Origin: Molossus alvarezi
Taxonomy: Eukaryota; Chordata; Mammalia; Chiroptera; Molossidae
NCBI GenBank assembly: GCA_037176705.1
Contig: CM073893.1
Span: forward strand, 18,600,074-18,664,073
Direction of reading: 5' to 3'
DNA length: 64,000 nt
The notes under the pieces are model-generated. The model saw only the letters and a program-made list of their open reading frames with translations. It had not been told where the DNA came from and did not search any database. A program made the position numbers and the translations under genes. Each line of letters opens with the position of its first letter. Position 1 is the first letter of the stretch. This document shows positions 12,781-24,060 of this stretch, piece after piece.

Positions 12781-13395
12781 GTAAGTGTGCTCATTGCTAC
12801 TGGCATGCCATTGCTACTAGACCCTCTGAGAGGCTAGATCTAGAAAATATATTTATGTCTATATGTGTATAGATATACACATACACACACAATCATGTAA
12901 TTCTATCTCCATAGCTCTCTAAAAGAGTTCACATTGACATCTTTAATTCCAGTCCAGCTCATCAGGGTTGTTTGTAGCCTCCCCCTTTGCCATTTTGGTA
13001 AATCTCTTCTCCAACAGCAAGAAACCTGACTCCCATTATTCTCAATATAGTTTTTTCTTATTTCCTCCCCCTCACCATTAACTTGTACCTGATAAATCTC
13101 CCTGACACACTGGTTGCCTCCTTGGTTTCCCAGCAGCTTCTACAGTTCCTTTTGTCTCCAAGGAAAGGGAAGGAAGGGGAGGGGAAGGGAAAATATGGTT
13201 TTCACACATTTGTCTTTTATTAAATGATCCCAAATAGCACAGTATGGCAAAGAAAAGTGCTCGATATCATCAATTATTGTCCCCCCCCCCCCGATTTTGT
13301 GTTTCATTTGCTTCTTCTCTATAGATAACCTGAATATTCACCTCTTATTCTAGGTCCTGTTGGTTGGGAATATTGTCCTAGCAGTGTGTTTATTT
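12781..13395. other. No gene seen; poly(C) and purine-rich tracts
   Basis: Contains a tat/aca simple stretch (about 12845-12890), a GGAA/GGGA-rich tract (about 13160-13190) and a run of 12 C (about 13281-13292). Confidence 0.6.
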
Positions 13396-13410
13396 GGACA
13401 GATTTTTTTC

Positions 13411-13499
13411 TTTTTTGGTATGTGCCCCTAGCGGGAACTGAACCCGAACTCTCTGGTCCGCAGGCTGATGCTCCAACCGCTGAGCCAAACCAGCCAGGG
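13411..13499 (-). mobile_element. VES SINE, internally shortened
   Basis: Antisense VES head with a short T-rich tail and no CT-rich body. Flanks tggacagatttttt (13396-13410) and tggacagaattttt (from 13500) form a duplication. Confidence 0.85.
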
Positions 13500-13515
13500 C
13501 TGGACAGAATTTTTT

Positions 13516-14430
13516 TTTACAACAAAACAAGCAGAGGTCCTATGGAGCTGATTATATAGACAAGGTATCAACATTGGATTTGTTGATACTGGCTTGTAGA
13601 TGAAAACTTACAACACACGGTCAAGTCTGCTCTTCTGCGTGAAAAGTACACCATGACCAGTGATCATGTCTTCTGCACTCCTGGAGATAAGGTGGCCGCA
13701 GGACCAGCAGGGACGAATGGGGGCCAGTGCACCCTTATGGGTAGGATTAGCCCTAATTTGGTCATTTTGGGCAAAGCTATAACCATAAATATCATCCTAA
13801 ATCCAGAAATTAAGGTTTCCTAAACAACTCTCAGAAGGCAGTTCCTGGCAGCACTTAAATCTCCAGAAAGCAAAGAGAAGCCTGAAACAAAATCCAGATG
13901 CCCTTCGTGGAACACTGGCTCTGTTATGGAGGGCAGCGCTGACAAAGAGAAATGCCTTCTCAGGCTCTACATATATTGTCCCAAGGGCAGCAGCGCCAGT
14001 GGCATCCTCAGAAAAGCAGTGGTGTCCTCAGAAAGTAAACTTGCTGCCACATAGATTAATGTGCTGCAAAGTAAGAATATCCAGGAACCCTGGGAACGTC
14101 TGTGCTCCACCAGGTGGGAAGGACTGGCAAGCCCACTTCCCACGTTGTGCTCTGCTACAAGGCCATGCAAGGGGGGTGTGCAGATGGCCTGGGCACACAG
14201 TCTGAGTCCAGGCTCTTTTTGGATCCCCATTTGTATAGCCCTCTGGTCTGGGTTTGGGTATTTCTGAATCAGCATTCTTGAAGAGGGTCTGTAATTAGAC
14301 ATGTTAGAAATAAACACAAGGGAGTAGAGGGAGGAGTAGGGATGAGAGCACAGAAGAGAGGGAGAGAGGGAACTATCACTGATTAAATAGGTGTTATGCA
14401 TCAGACATCTTATGTAATAACAATAGTATC
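13516..14430. other. No gene seen
   Basis: Unique-looking sequence with several short open frames on both strands (for example 13967-14401 minus) that lack splice sites or family resemblance. I treat them as chance. Confidence 0.55.
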
Positions 14431-14439
14431 TTACATTAT

Positions 14440-14690
14440 TTACTATGTTCTAGGCCCTGTTCTAGCTACTTTACATATGCTATCTCACTAATGCCTTTCA
14501 GCAAGCTTATGAAGGTGGTTATTATCATTATCTCTACTTATAGGAACCATGACATTGAGTAACTTGCTCAAGCAGATATAGCTTGAAAGGGGTGGGAGTA
14601 GGATGTAGGTGTACATTACTTTATTTAATACTCACAACAACCTTGTGATACAGATTTCTGTCATCTTCAAGTTACAGGTAAGGAAACTAA
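14440..14690 (-). repeat. MIR SINE(s), antisense
   Basis: 'ctaggccctgttctagctac', 'tatctcactaatgcc' and 'taggaaccatgacattgag' follow the antisense MIR pattern. A second MIR-like piece begins near 14625. Confidence 0.65.
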
Positions 14691-14960
14691 GGCCCTTGGA
14701 CCATCAACATCACCACCACTCAGGAGCTTGTTAGACATGCAGAGTCTTGGGCCCCACTTCAGACCTACATGGCCAGAGTCTGTACAGAACCACTCAGCTA
14801 GACCCGAGGAGTCCAGTGGGTCTCAAACTTGCCCAAGCATAAGAGTCAGCCAGGGACTATGTTAAAACCTGGATTCCTGGGTCTATCCTTCTAGAGATTC
14901 AGAGTCCATGGTATTTCCCAGTAGTACTTTGGCCCTCTGTAGAATTGCTTTTACCAAGTA
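14691..14960. repeat. MER5-like (hAT-Charlie) fragments
   Basis: 'aggagcttgttagacatgca' and 'gggccccacttcagacct' (antisense) followed by 'gtgggtctcaaacttgccc' (sense) match the familiar MER5-type nonautonomous DNA transposon. Confidence 0.55.
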
Positions 14961-15288
14961 CTTTTTTAGATCACGTCATCGATCATCATTAGCTGATGTT
15001 AAAGAGCAAATTGTTCATACTAGTTAAGGAGCAGGTATCAGAGTTTTATTTAACTCAGGGGTTGACAATTCTTTTCCTGGAAAGGCTGGATAACAAATAT
15101 TTTAGGCTTTAAAAATAAAACTGCTAACTTTAGCAGTTTTATAAATTGCCTTATATCCTTTATGGAATACAAATTTGCTTAAATAAAGAGTATCTTCCAA
15201 TATGAAGATTGTTTAGTTCAGTGTGCCTTGAGGAAGAAGTGGAAGTGAAGTAGATATTTGCATACTTAGAGAACAATTCATAAGGTGT
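14961..15288. other. No gene seen
   Basis: AT-rich, unassigned. Confidence 0.5.
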
Positions 15289-15528
15289 CTTTTTTTTTTT
15301 TAATAAGAATTTTTCACTTATTCTCAGGTAGAGTGGAAGGGAGAGAGAGAGAGAGACTGAGAGAAACATCGATGTGATAGAGCCACCCCGACTGGTTGCC
15401 CCCCGCACGGCACAACTCGACCGGGACTGGGGACGAACAGCAGCCGAGGTACATGCCTTTGACCAGAATCAAACTCGAGACTCAAGGGTCTGCAGGCCAA
15501 TGCTCTAACCACTGGGAAAACCAGCCAC
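15289..15528 (-). mobile_element. VES SINE
   Basis: Antisense VES with flanking (a)ggtgtctt / gatgtctt. Confidence 0.9.
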
Positions 15529-16329
15529 ATGATGTCTTAAACAGCTTAAATGTAATGTCCTCACATTTATATCATCAGATGTAATCACATCATCACATTT
15601 ACATGACAAAGGATGGATGTCCTGGTTGTTATGTGCATCACACTGGCCTCAGCTGGAGGAACCTAAGTAATCAAGACAGTTACTCTAGAGTCTAGAGTAT
15701 CTCTTCATTTTGTTTTTTAAACAAAATTCACATTTTATTAGATTGAAATTAATTGCACAAAATTGAATTTAATCACAAAAAAGCATTATTTTCTGTACAA
15801 TTACTAGATAAACCACAAAATTCTTTGCAATTTTTGCAATAAGACCAGTGTTTCTGGTTATGCATATAAATGGCAATAGATATGATCACAAAAAAAAACA
15901 ACAAAGAAAATGGGCAAAATAGACAAATTACTTGTCAGTGTCTGCAGATTTAGGTCTGTGTTGTCTGAAAAGGAGTGCTCACTACCTCTGCTAAAAGGCT
16001 GATGACCCTGCTTGAGAGTCGATGCAAAAACAGGGGTGCAAGTACCAACAACACGTGTGGTTAACAATGGCCCATTTTCCCATTCATGGTAAGTAACTTA
16101 TTTACACACATTCCATTGATGAAGACAAAACCTACACTGAAATCTTCTTTAGGTGAGTACACAGTTTCTATCATTTCTGGTAACTCTCATAACCATCTAT
16201 TACAGAATTTAAATGATGTACTAATGTTACAGGCACCCAAGACACCTGAGTTGGAGGGAGAGAGGGCTGTCCCATCCCCCATTCTTGTCTTCTCTAACTA
16301 ATAAATTAATTTAAATGAGAGACCCTGAT
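15529..16329. other. No gene seen
   Basis: AT-rich sequence with 'tcacatcatcacattta' style local repeats near 15560-15600. No gene or clear repeat family. Confidence 0.5.
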
Positions 16330-16900
16330 TGCATTGTGATACTGCCGATTTATTAAAGTAAGCACATTTATTAAAGAAGCAAAGCAAGCAAATCTATTTC
16401 ATCCAGCTCAGAGCACAAGTGGGATTTCCTGACTAATTTGGAGAACGTGAGTGTCTGGCATGGGTTTGAGGCCGTTATATACCCTCCTGACTATAAGTTT
16501 CAAAATTCCTCTACCCAATATCTTGGTACAGATTGTCAAGGTCCCTTTTTACTTTGTTGTGGCCTCCCCAGAATCCATGAGAAGCACCAGGCAATTTTTT
16601 CTTGCCAAGCCTTGAGACTGCTGGCTTCTCTGTTTAGGGAATGAAAAAAAACAAAACTGCCCTTTTTTCCCTTTCTCCTTCCCCCAAACTGCTGATTTCT
16701 TTGTTTAGTGAGAAAAACTCCCCTCTTCCCTCCCCTTGTCTGCATTCTTTTTTTGGACAGTCATTAACCATTTCCTCTCAAGCCTCTTTGGTTGCCTAAG
16801 ATAGAGGGCTTGTCATTTACAACTAGCTGGCTGCAAATGGCCCACACTGCTTGGCCCTGTTTAACTCTTCTTGTCTCAGTTTCCCTATTCCTTCTGCCCT
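16330..16900 (-). repeat. Possible LTR, antisense
   Basis: Two minus-strand AATAAA motifs ('gatttattaaag', 'catttattaaag') at the left edge and a pyrimidine-rich body are compatible with an antisense LTR. There is no further support. Confidence 0.3.
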
Positions 16901-17854
16901 GGAATTCTCCTACCTGCTTAGTATCCTGTGACGCTTAAAATATGCTGTACTCAAGTAAAAAGCTTCATTGCATTTTATAAAGTTTCCCTCTCCCTTTATC
17001 CCCCACTTCTTCAATATTCATTTCTTCCAGGAACTAAGAACTTTAATTCTGGTAATTAAATCAACAACAATAAATGTCATGTCCAAAATGACTGTAACTA
17101 CTCCATCATATCACAGGAATCACCTAGCAGCACTTTCAATACTACCTTTTTGGAGAATACGGGCGTCTTCAAAATGTGTGAGTCATCAGTGGCTAATGGA
17201 TTCAGTAGCAGGCCTGTAAGGCAAATTTACCTTCAAAGACTAAGTAGCCAGCATGCTGCTTACAGCTTTGCCTTCTAATAACCAACAAAAGGAATTTTAA
17301 AAGGTTCTCTCAGATATCTTCAGTGATTTTTAAAAAATTACTGAAGCTCTGACACATTTGTATGGAGTTTGCCATATGTGTTAATCATGAAATTCAGATC
17401 ATGTTTTGTACAGAGTTACGCTAACAAAGCCCGGTGACCTGACCTCTGTTGAGCCAGTGTTTTGGGATGCTTATATCCAGGCATCTTTTCACTCTTCACC
17501 CTGGGAAGAATCCACAGGACCTTAAGCAACATGGAAACATTAGGAAAAATACACAAATATCAGGCAGATGTAGCATCATAAACTGTGGCGAGAAGCTCTT
17601 TATCTGCCCCCGTATTTCCACTTGAGCCTCTGACAGTGAAGCTCCACAGAGTGTCTTGGCGGGTAAATCAGTGTGTGTGCGTTGGCACAGGTTCCTCTGA
17701 CTTGTTAAACTGGAGGTGTTCCATGCGTCAGTGTCAGGGCTTTGAGGTGCTGACCCAGGAATCTGTCACTCCACTGAGTGTTTATATTAACCTCAAAGGT
17801 TAATCGAGATTCTAAGTTACCTTGCTAAGCCCTGCAGAACTTTCTGGAAAGTTC
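16901..17854. other. No gene seen
   Basis: Unique-looking sequence. The short frames have no recognisable homology. Confidence 0.55.
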
Positions 17855-18535
17855 TGAGATGGGCCAGGAAGCCAAGACAAATGGAGCAGGGAAACTGAGA
17901 CAGCTGAACAAACTGGCTGAGCGATGTACAGCAGGCACAGGTCAGCTCCCCAGAGAGAACATCTAGGCTTCGGCTGTAGTTCAGCTCCAGGCCCAGAAAA
18001 GCAGCAAAACCAGGTGGGTGACACCAGGACCAGCTGCAATGACTAACAACCCCTGCCTGACACTGACCAATGAATGAGGACTATGATCCTGAGAGAACAC
18101 AGCTAGAAAACTGATGAATGTTCTGCTGAAACCCTGCCCTGAGACCTACTTCCTGCCTGCAAGAGGGAGAGACAAGGACCGAGTGCACTCTGGGGAACAG
18201 CCTGTGCCATTCCCTTCCCCTCTTCTCCCCATCTCCCCCCTGCGACTTGCACCCGGGACAGCAATGAGCCGTGGCAGCTCGTCCCAGACTAACCCTCTAA
18301 ACCTGTCCCCCAGGCCCACTTTTCTCTGACTCCCCAGAGAGCTAAGGCAGCCAGCCTGGGCGCTCCTGTTGCTTCTTCTGTGGGAAGCCCTTCCTTGTTT
18401 CGCTGTCCCCAGCTTTGATAAACGTTCCTGCATAGTCACCTGGCCTCATGTTGTGAAATGTTTCCTGCACGAAGTCAGGAACACACACGACCGGCTGGCA
18501 GACACGCTTGGGGCCTGGTCCCCTGTTCGGTAACA
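17855..18535 (+). repeat. Probable solo LTR (class I)
   Basis: 681 bp bounded by tgagatgg and ggtaaca, with 4-bp flanks gttc (17851-17854) and gttt (18536-18539) as an imperfect duplication. It has a polypyrimidine segment (about 18210-18240) and a polyadenylation-like gataaa (about 18416-18421) followed by a GT-rich U5-like end. No partner LTR or internal sequence is adjacent. Confidence 0.6.
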
Positions 18536-18539
18536 GTTT

Positions 18540-20120
18540 CACTTAAATATTACATTTAGGGGCCAAATTTGTGGCTTCTTCAAACCAAAATTCATAATAA
18601 AATTTATGATTTTCTGTCACTACATTAATGTGACACTGTTGTCAGGCCGCTGGCTGCCAAGGAGATGCCAGAAGTTGCTTGCTGGATTTTTTTTTTTTTT
18701 ACCCAAGGATTCTTGATAAAATAAGAACAGCAAATGAAATCAGTGAAATACAAGTGTGCTAATACACTACGGAGCACAAAAGCTTGACCAGTTATAAAGC
18801 TGTTCTGGCTAGCATGTGCGCCAGTCTGTACACTGTCAGTGTGTGGAACAAACACAAGAGCCCCACTGACATTTCAAAAGCATCGTGTCTGCCCGCCTAC
18901 TGATGAGGGCCCATGTCCTTCAGTTAGCACAACTTTCTTCACTGCTCGATAAAGGGCTGAGGTTACATTGTTGAATCCTAAATGCAGCTGCAGTGAGTTT
19001 TGAGGAAAAGAACAATCTTCCTCAATTGTTCTGAATACAACAGACACCCCACAACAAGCCTAGACTTTCCAAGAAAAGCAGAGTGTGTGGATACCTGGGG
19101 GACATTTCTGTAAAAGCCCAGGACACAAGCCTTTTGTTATGGAAGGAAATTCACTGGACACAGCATATACCTGACCACACCATCACTCCATGGTCAGCCC
19201 CACCGTGTGTGCATGCAGGATGTTACAAGTTTGCACAGGGAGAAAGACTGGCTCTTCCTGACACGTGGAAGCCAAAGGGACGTGAACGGAGACAACAGTG
19301 GGCGCTCACACTCACGACTACCACGTGCCGGACAGTGTGGGAACTACATCGTAGTAGGACATAGTATAGAGACATTGCAATCCTTATAACTAACCATTGC
19401 ATTATAACACTGCAATGCAGTACGTTTTTAATAAATCAGTCTTTCTTCCTGCCCAAATGTGTAACATCCTCCAAACACGGTATGCACTTTGATCAAGTCC
19501 GGTGTGTGCCAAGCACAGTGCCGACTGCCTTACACGAAACCGTTCTTCATTATCCTCTATGGTCTCCGACGTCACACAGAGTTACATTTTCTCAGCATGA
19601 AACCCCCTTCCCACTGTGAATTAATTCATCATTTAACAATATTATATTTCATTAAATTCCTCTTACAGAAAGAAAAAATGAAGCCTTAAAAATTGCCTAA
19701 GTCTATACAAACACCCAGGAATAGCTTATATATAAATTATACTTACTCAATTCAACACATTTTTATTACATACTGTGTTCCAAGAGGTTCTGAATCAGGC
19801 ACTTATTTCTTAAGTTTTGTGATTTAAAAAAACCTCAGGGTGGTTTGCAATACTCAGCACTTAGGTAATAAGTGTTTCCCCAATGCAGGGGGCTTGGGTG
19901 TAAGCCACAGCACGGGCCAGGGTATACGTCAGGATAGGACCGCAGCAAAGCCCCTTACTCAGTTGCTGGGCTTCCTGAACACAAGACCCCAGGGCCTAAG
20001 CCCTGTTGTTCAGCAGCTGTTTCCTCCACAACTTACCATCTTCTAGCTCCTGCCCCCAACACTCCATTGAAAGACTCTCCAAGTTCCTTTCTTTCTGTGA
20101 CCTTTCCATTGTCCTTATTG
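18540..20120. other. No gene seen; possible MIR remnants
   Basis: Weak antisense MIR-like pieces near 19240-19400 and 19490-19680. The rest is unassigned. Confidence 0.5.
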
Positions 20121-20151
20121 TAGGGTTACCAGATAAAACAAATAAAGATAC

Positions 20152-20284
20152 AATGCCAACCAATTGATGTGTCTCTCTCACATTGATGTTTCTCTCTCTC
20201 TCTCTTCCCCCCTCCCTGCCTTCCTCTCTCTAAGAAATCAATGGAAAAAATATCCTTGGGTGAGGATTAACCAAAAATAAAATA
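20152..20284 (+). mobile_element. VES SINE, 5'-truncated
   Basis: Only the CT-rich body and tail ('gccaaccaattgatgtgtct' onward). It lies in the left arm of the palindromic element. acagtgcc/acaatgcc flanks. Confidence 0.85.
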
Positions 20285-20379
20285 CAGTGCCAGTTAAATT
20301 TCAATTTTAGATAAACAATAAATGATATTTTTGTAAGTATATTATATTTATTATACTTACACTAAAAAATTATTTATTG

Positions 20380-20612
20380 ACCTGGCTGGTGTTGCCTAGT
20401 GGTTAGAGCATTGGGCCATGCACTGAAGGTTTGCTTCCTGGTCAAGGGCACATAGTTGGGTTGCAGGTTTGAACCCCAGCTCCGTCTGGGTGCATGTGGG
20501 AGGCAACCAATACATATGTCTCTCTCACATCAATGTTTCCCTCCCTCCCTCCCTTGCACTCTCTCTAAAAATCAATGAAAAAATATCCTTGGGTGAGGAT
20601 TAACAAAAAAAT
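20380..20612 (+). mobile_element. VES SINE
   Basis: Sense VES. Flanks aaaaattattta / aaaaattatttt. Confidence 0.9.
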
Positions 20613-20905
20613 TATTTTTAGTTCATCCAAAATTCAAACTGAACTCAGAGTCCTATATGTTATCTAACTCTGGACTTCATTCTCTCTGTGTTCTCTATGG
20701 TATTTGACCCAGTGAAACTCTCTTCCTTTGGGCCATATCACATTTGTTGGTGTTTTTTTCCTTTCTGTTCCGCTACTTGGTTCAGTGACCTCTGTCGATA
20801 GTGCTGGGATCATTGGCATATATCCCTCAGCCTCCCCTTTAATCTCTGTAAGCTTTCTCCGTGGTGCAGACATCTATTACCATCACTGATTTGAGTGTGG
20901 TTCTT

Positions 20906-21101
20906 TTTTGAATTTTATTTTAGAGGAAGGGAGAGAAAGAGAGAGACAGAGAGACAGAGATAAGAGATCACTGCCTCCAGCATGTGCCCTGACCAGGGAA
21001 TGAACCCGCAACCTGGGTATGTGCCTTGACCGGGAGTTGAACCCACCACCTTTTGGTGTACAGGACGATGCGCCAACCAACTGAGCCACACTGGCCCAGG
21101 C
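20906..21101 (-). mobile_element. VES SINE at MER5A edge
   Basis: Antisense VES of the older type (two 'gtgccctgacc' modules). Perfect 14-bp duplication tgagtgtggttctt at 20892-20905 and 21102-21115. Confidence 0.93.
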
Positions 21102-21300
21102 TGAGTGTGGTTCTTAAAGCGTGGTCCTGGACTAGCAACAGCAGCAGCAGCAGGTCTGGAAATTGTACAGAAATGCAAATTCTCACGCCCCAACCCAGAC
21201 CTAAGAAATCAGTCTTCTGAGGTGGGCCTCAACGATCTGTATTTTAAGGAGCCGTTCAGTTGTTTCAAATGCAAGATAAAGTTTGAGAACCACTCATTTA
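21102..21300 (-). repeat. MER5A-like element
   Basis: 'gcgtggtcctggactagcaa', 'agaaatgcaaattctc' and 'gataaagtttgagaacc' match MER5A in antisense. An antisense VES (20906-21101) is inserted at its left edge. Confidence 0.75.
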
Positions 21301-22370
21301 AATGATCACTTCTATGTTGTAGACTCCCGAATCTTATTAGCCTAGATTTCACACCCAAACTTCCCTCTAGTATTTCAAACTGGAATGTTCTGTGGAATAT
21401 TAATATATGAAAGAAAAGGAAAAACAAAAACAAAAACGGCATTGCAGCATTTCCTAAAATTATTTGACTGTTGGGACCTATTTCCAGGAGGTTGTGGAAA
21501 ACTCAACAACAGATGAATGGCTTCACTGGAAACAGGATAATCAAAATGGAATTCATTATGATCCCTTGCTAAATCTTTACTACCTCCAACAGCCTATTTT
21601 TTTCAAATAGCACCAAAGTTCTCCTAGTTACGTAGGCTGAAAATATTGGAGTTATGACATCCTCTTCTCTCATATCCAATCAGCCTCTGAGTTTTAGGGA
21701 CTTGGTCACAATAATGTTGAAAGGTCAGACTTTCGAAGTCCAAGCAAGCTCTTGTTATTGGCTTATCAAAGTCAAGACTCGGGAGGCACCCTTCACTGGG
21801 ACCTGGAGACCAGTCCATCCACCTGAAAGGCAATCTAGCTGAACTCAGCAGCTAGCACCGGGCAGAAGTCTGAGCCAGCACGTGGAATGCTCCACAGGGT
21901 CATAGGTGATATGGGGTCAAAGAATCAGGGATAGAGCCCGAGACCCCACAAGAGCTGAGTAAGTCTGTCCTGGAAGATGAGGAAGAGGTACTGAACAAGT
22001 AAGAAGGGCAGGAGATGTGGTGGGGGTCCGGTTGCTGAAATGAGCAGTCGGAGACCATGGGGCTCAGCCCGGTCTGCAGGCAGAGGACCTCAGTCAGCAA
22101 AGGCAGTGGCTTGGTTGCTCCCACGGGTAGAGATCAAGGGGACTGAAGGGTTAAAGAGCCAGGGAGTCATTACGGGATCACAGTCATTAGTTTCTGCTAG
22201 AACATAAGTGACTTTCGCATGAATCTACCACCCAAACCCACATTTGGTATCTTTGTATCATCTCTTTCTTTATCCTGGGGTAAACATAGGGAAAGGAAGG
22301 AAAAGGATGGGAAAGGGTGGGGGTGGGGGTGTGATGAGAATGGAAGAGACCAGGAAGCTTTTAAAAAAAT
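21301..22370. other. No gene seen
   Basis: Unique-looking sequence. Short open frames lack support. Confidence 0.55.
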
Positions 22371-22377
22371 ATGTCCA

Positions 22378-22640
22378 GCCCTGGCTGGTTTGGCTCAGCG
22401 GTTAGAGCATCGACCCACAGGCCAAAGAGTCTCGGGTTCGATTCCAGTCAAGGGCATGTGCCTTGGTTGCGGTTCCTTCCCCTGCCTTGGTCAGGGGTCA
22501 TGCGGGAGGCAACCAATTGATGTGTCTCTCTCACATCAATGTTTCTCTCTCTCTCTCTATCTCTTCGTCCCACTCTGTCTAAAAATAAATGGAAAAATAT
22601 CCTCGGGTGAGGATTTAAAAAAAATCTATAAAAAAATAAA
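22378..22640 (+). mobile_element. VES SINE
   Basis: Sense VES from 'agccctggctggtttggctc' to the A-rich tail. Confidence 0.93.
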
Positions 22641-22644
22641 AATA

Positions 22645-22848
22645 TCTGGGTCAAACCCCAGAGATTCTGATGGTGTTGGACTAGTCTGCAGGTTAATGAC
22701 TCTCAAATGTTAACATGCATTGGAATCACCTGGGATCTTGTTAAAATGCAGATTCTGATTCCAAAGATTTGGTGGGAGAATCTGAAAATCTGCATTTTAC
22801 CAAGATCCCAGGTGATGCAGTACCACTGGTCTGTGGATCCCATTTTCT
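22645..22848 (+). repeat. MER5-like element, left of a VES
   Basis: 'gcattggaatcacctgggat' and 'cttgttaaaatgcagattct' match MER5-type sequence. An antisense VES follows with a 17-bp target duplication. Confidence 0.6.
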
Positions 22849-23101
22849 TTTCTTTTTTTTTTTTTATCCTCATCCGAGGACTTTTGTCCCTTTTTTGTTT
22901 AGATAGAGTGTGTGTGTGGGGGGGGGAGGGAGGAGAGAAACATCAACGTGAAAGGGACACATCGAGTGGCTGCCTCTCGCACGACCCAACTGCGGCTGGG
23001 GACAAACTGCAACCGAGGTACATGCCTTGAGTGGGAACTGAACCCAGGTCTCTCTGGTCCGCAGGCCAACGCTCCAACCGCTGAGCCAAACCGGCCAGGG
23101 T
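22849..23101 (-). mobile_element. VES SINE with GT/G-rich body
   Basis: Antisense VES. Perfect 17-bp duplication tgtggatcccattttct at 22832-22848 and 23103-23119. The body includes a gtgtgtgtggg(g)n expansion near 22909-22926. Confidence 0.95.
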
Positions 23102-23124
23102 TTGTGGATCCCATTTTCTATAGC

Positions 23125-23265
23125 AACCATCTATAGTAGGGATTCTCAGAGGGCGGTCCCCAGACCATCAGAATCAGCATCACTGGAAACTGTAGAGAAA
23201 TGCACTTTCTAGAGCCCCAACCCAGATGCTTTGAATCAGAAACTCTGAGGATGTCCCCTTTGGGA
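23125..23265 (-). repeat. MER5A-like element
   Basis: 'gggcggtccccagaccatca' and 'aatcagaaactctgagg' match MER5A in antisense. Confidence 0.65.
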
Positions 23266-23334
23266 AGACCCAAGGGAAAATCCTGAGACTGAAAATGAAC
23301 CTCTGGAAGTGGAGGGCAGGGAAAGACTGAAGCA

Positions 23335-23735
23335 AGATGCTGGTTGCTCCAGTGTGGTAACTAATGGAGTTTATTAAGGGAAACTCACATCCGAGGTGTG
23401 TCTTGGGTGACTACAGTACAAAATGGATCCCCTCGCCACTTGCAGGGGCCCGAGAATGATATAAGGGAAAGGGGTGGATAGGCACGGGTACAGGTACATG
23501 AATGCAGCAGGTGTGGCAATTACTTCACATGCTTGACCAGGTCAGGACAATAGCCTGTTCCAGGAACCAGCACATAGCAGGAGGCAGGAGGGGTGCTTAT
23601 TACGTCAGAATGAACGTGAGTTACCATCAGGCCATCTCTAAGGGGGGTTTATAGAAAGTGACCTTCGTTCTGACCCAGGTAGAGCTTGCAGGACAGACAG
23701 TGGTTGTGTCATAGAACAGTGTCGCCTTCACAGTG
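23335..23735 (-). repeat. Possible LTR, antisense
   Basis: A minus-strand AATAAA ('gagtttattaaggg', about 23370) near the left edge and a pattern of ERV-like sequence. Low support. Confidence 0.3.
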
Positions 23736-23789
23736 GAGCTCAGCAATCAGTTTTCACCCACCCTCCAGGTAATTCTTAGGCATGCTCTA

Positions 23790-24060
23790 GAGCAACCTGT
23801 TTCAACCTGCTTCATCTCATGGCACACATAAACTAATTACTAAAATTCTGCGGCACACCAAAAAATATATTTTTTGCCAATATGACCAAAAGAAAGGTAT
23901 ACTTTTGATGCATTCACACCAGTCGGCTATTGTTGAGTTGGCTGTTGCCATTTTTTTATTTGACAATCTAAGGGAAAAGAGATCAGTGCCCCAACCAAAT
24001 AGTCAGGTATTGCATATTTTAAGAATTCTTGTGGTGCATCAATTGAAAACCACTGCCCTA
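23790..24060. repeat. hAT-like nonautonomous DNA transposon fragment
   Basis: 'tcatctcatggcacacataa', 'ctgcggcacaccaaaaa' and 'gtggtgcatcaattgaaaac' recur in a mammalian MITE-like repeat with inverted ends. The family is not named with confidence. Confidence 0.45.

Larger units (their letters stand above)
20124..20690. repeat. Palindromic MITE-like DNA transposon split by two VES
   Basis: The left arm (20124-20151 plus 20285-20345, 'gggttaccagataaaac' ... 'cagttaaatttcaatttta') and the right arm (20350-20379 plus 20613-20690, 'tatacttacactaaaaaatt' ... 'ccaaaattcaaactgaact') are reverse complements with mismatches. VES copies at 20152-20284 and 20380-20612 lie within. The layout matches an old mammalian palindromic nonautonomous DNA element. 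I do not name the family. Confidence 0.65.

Noticed and set aside
13616..14401. Possible processed pseudogene in unique sequence
   Set aside because: No frame matched a protein I could identify and no tail or duplication was seen.
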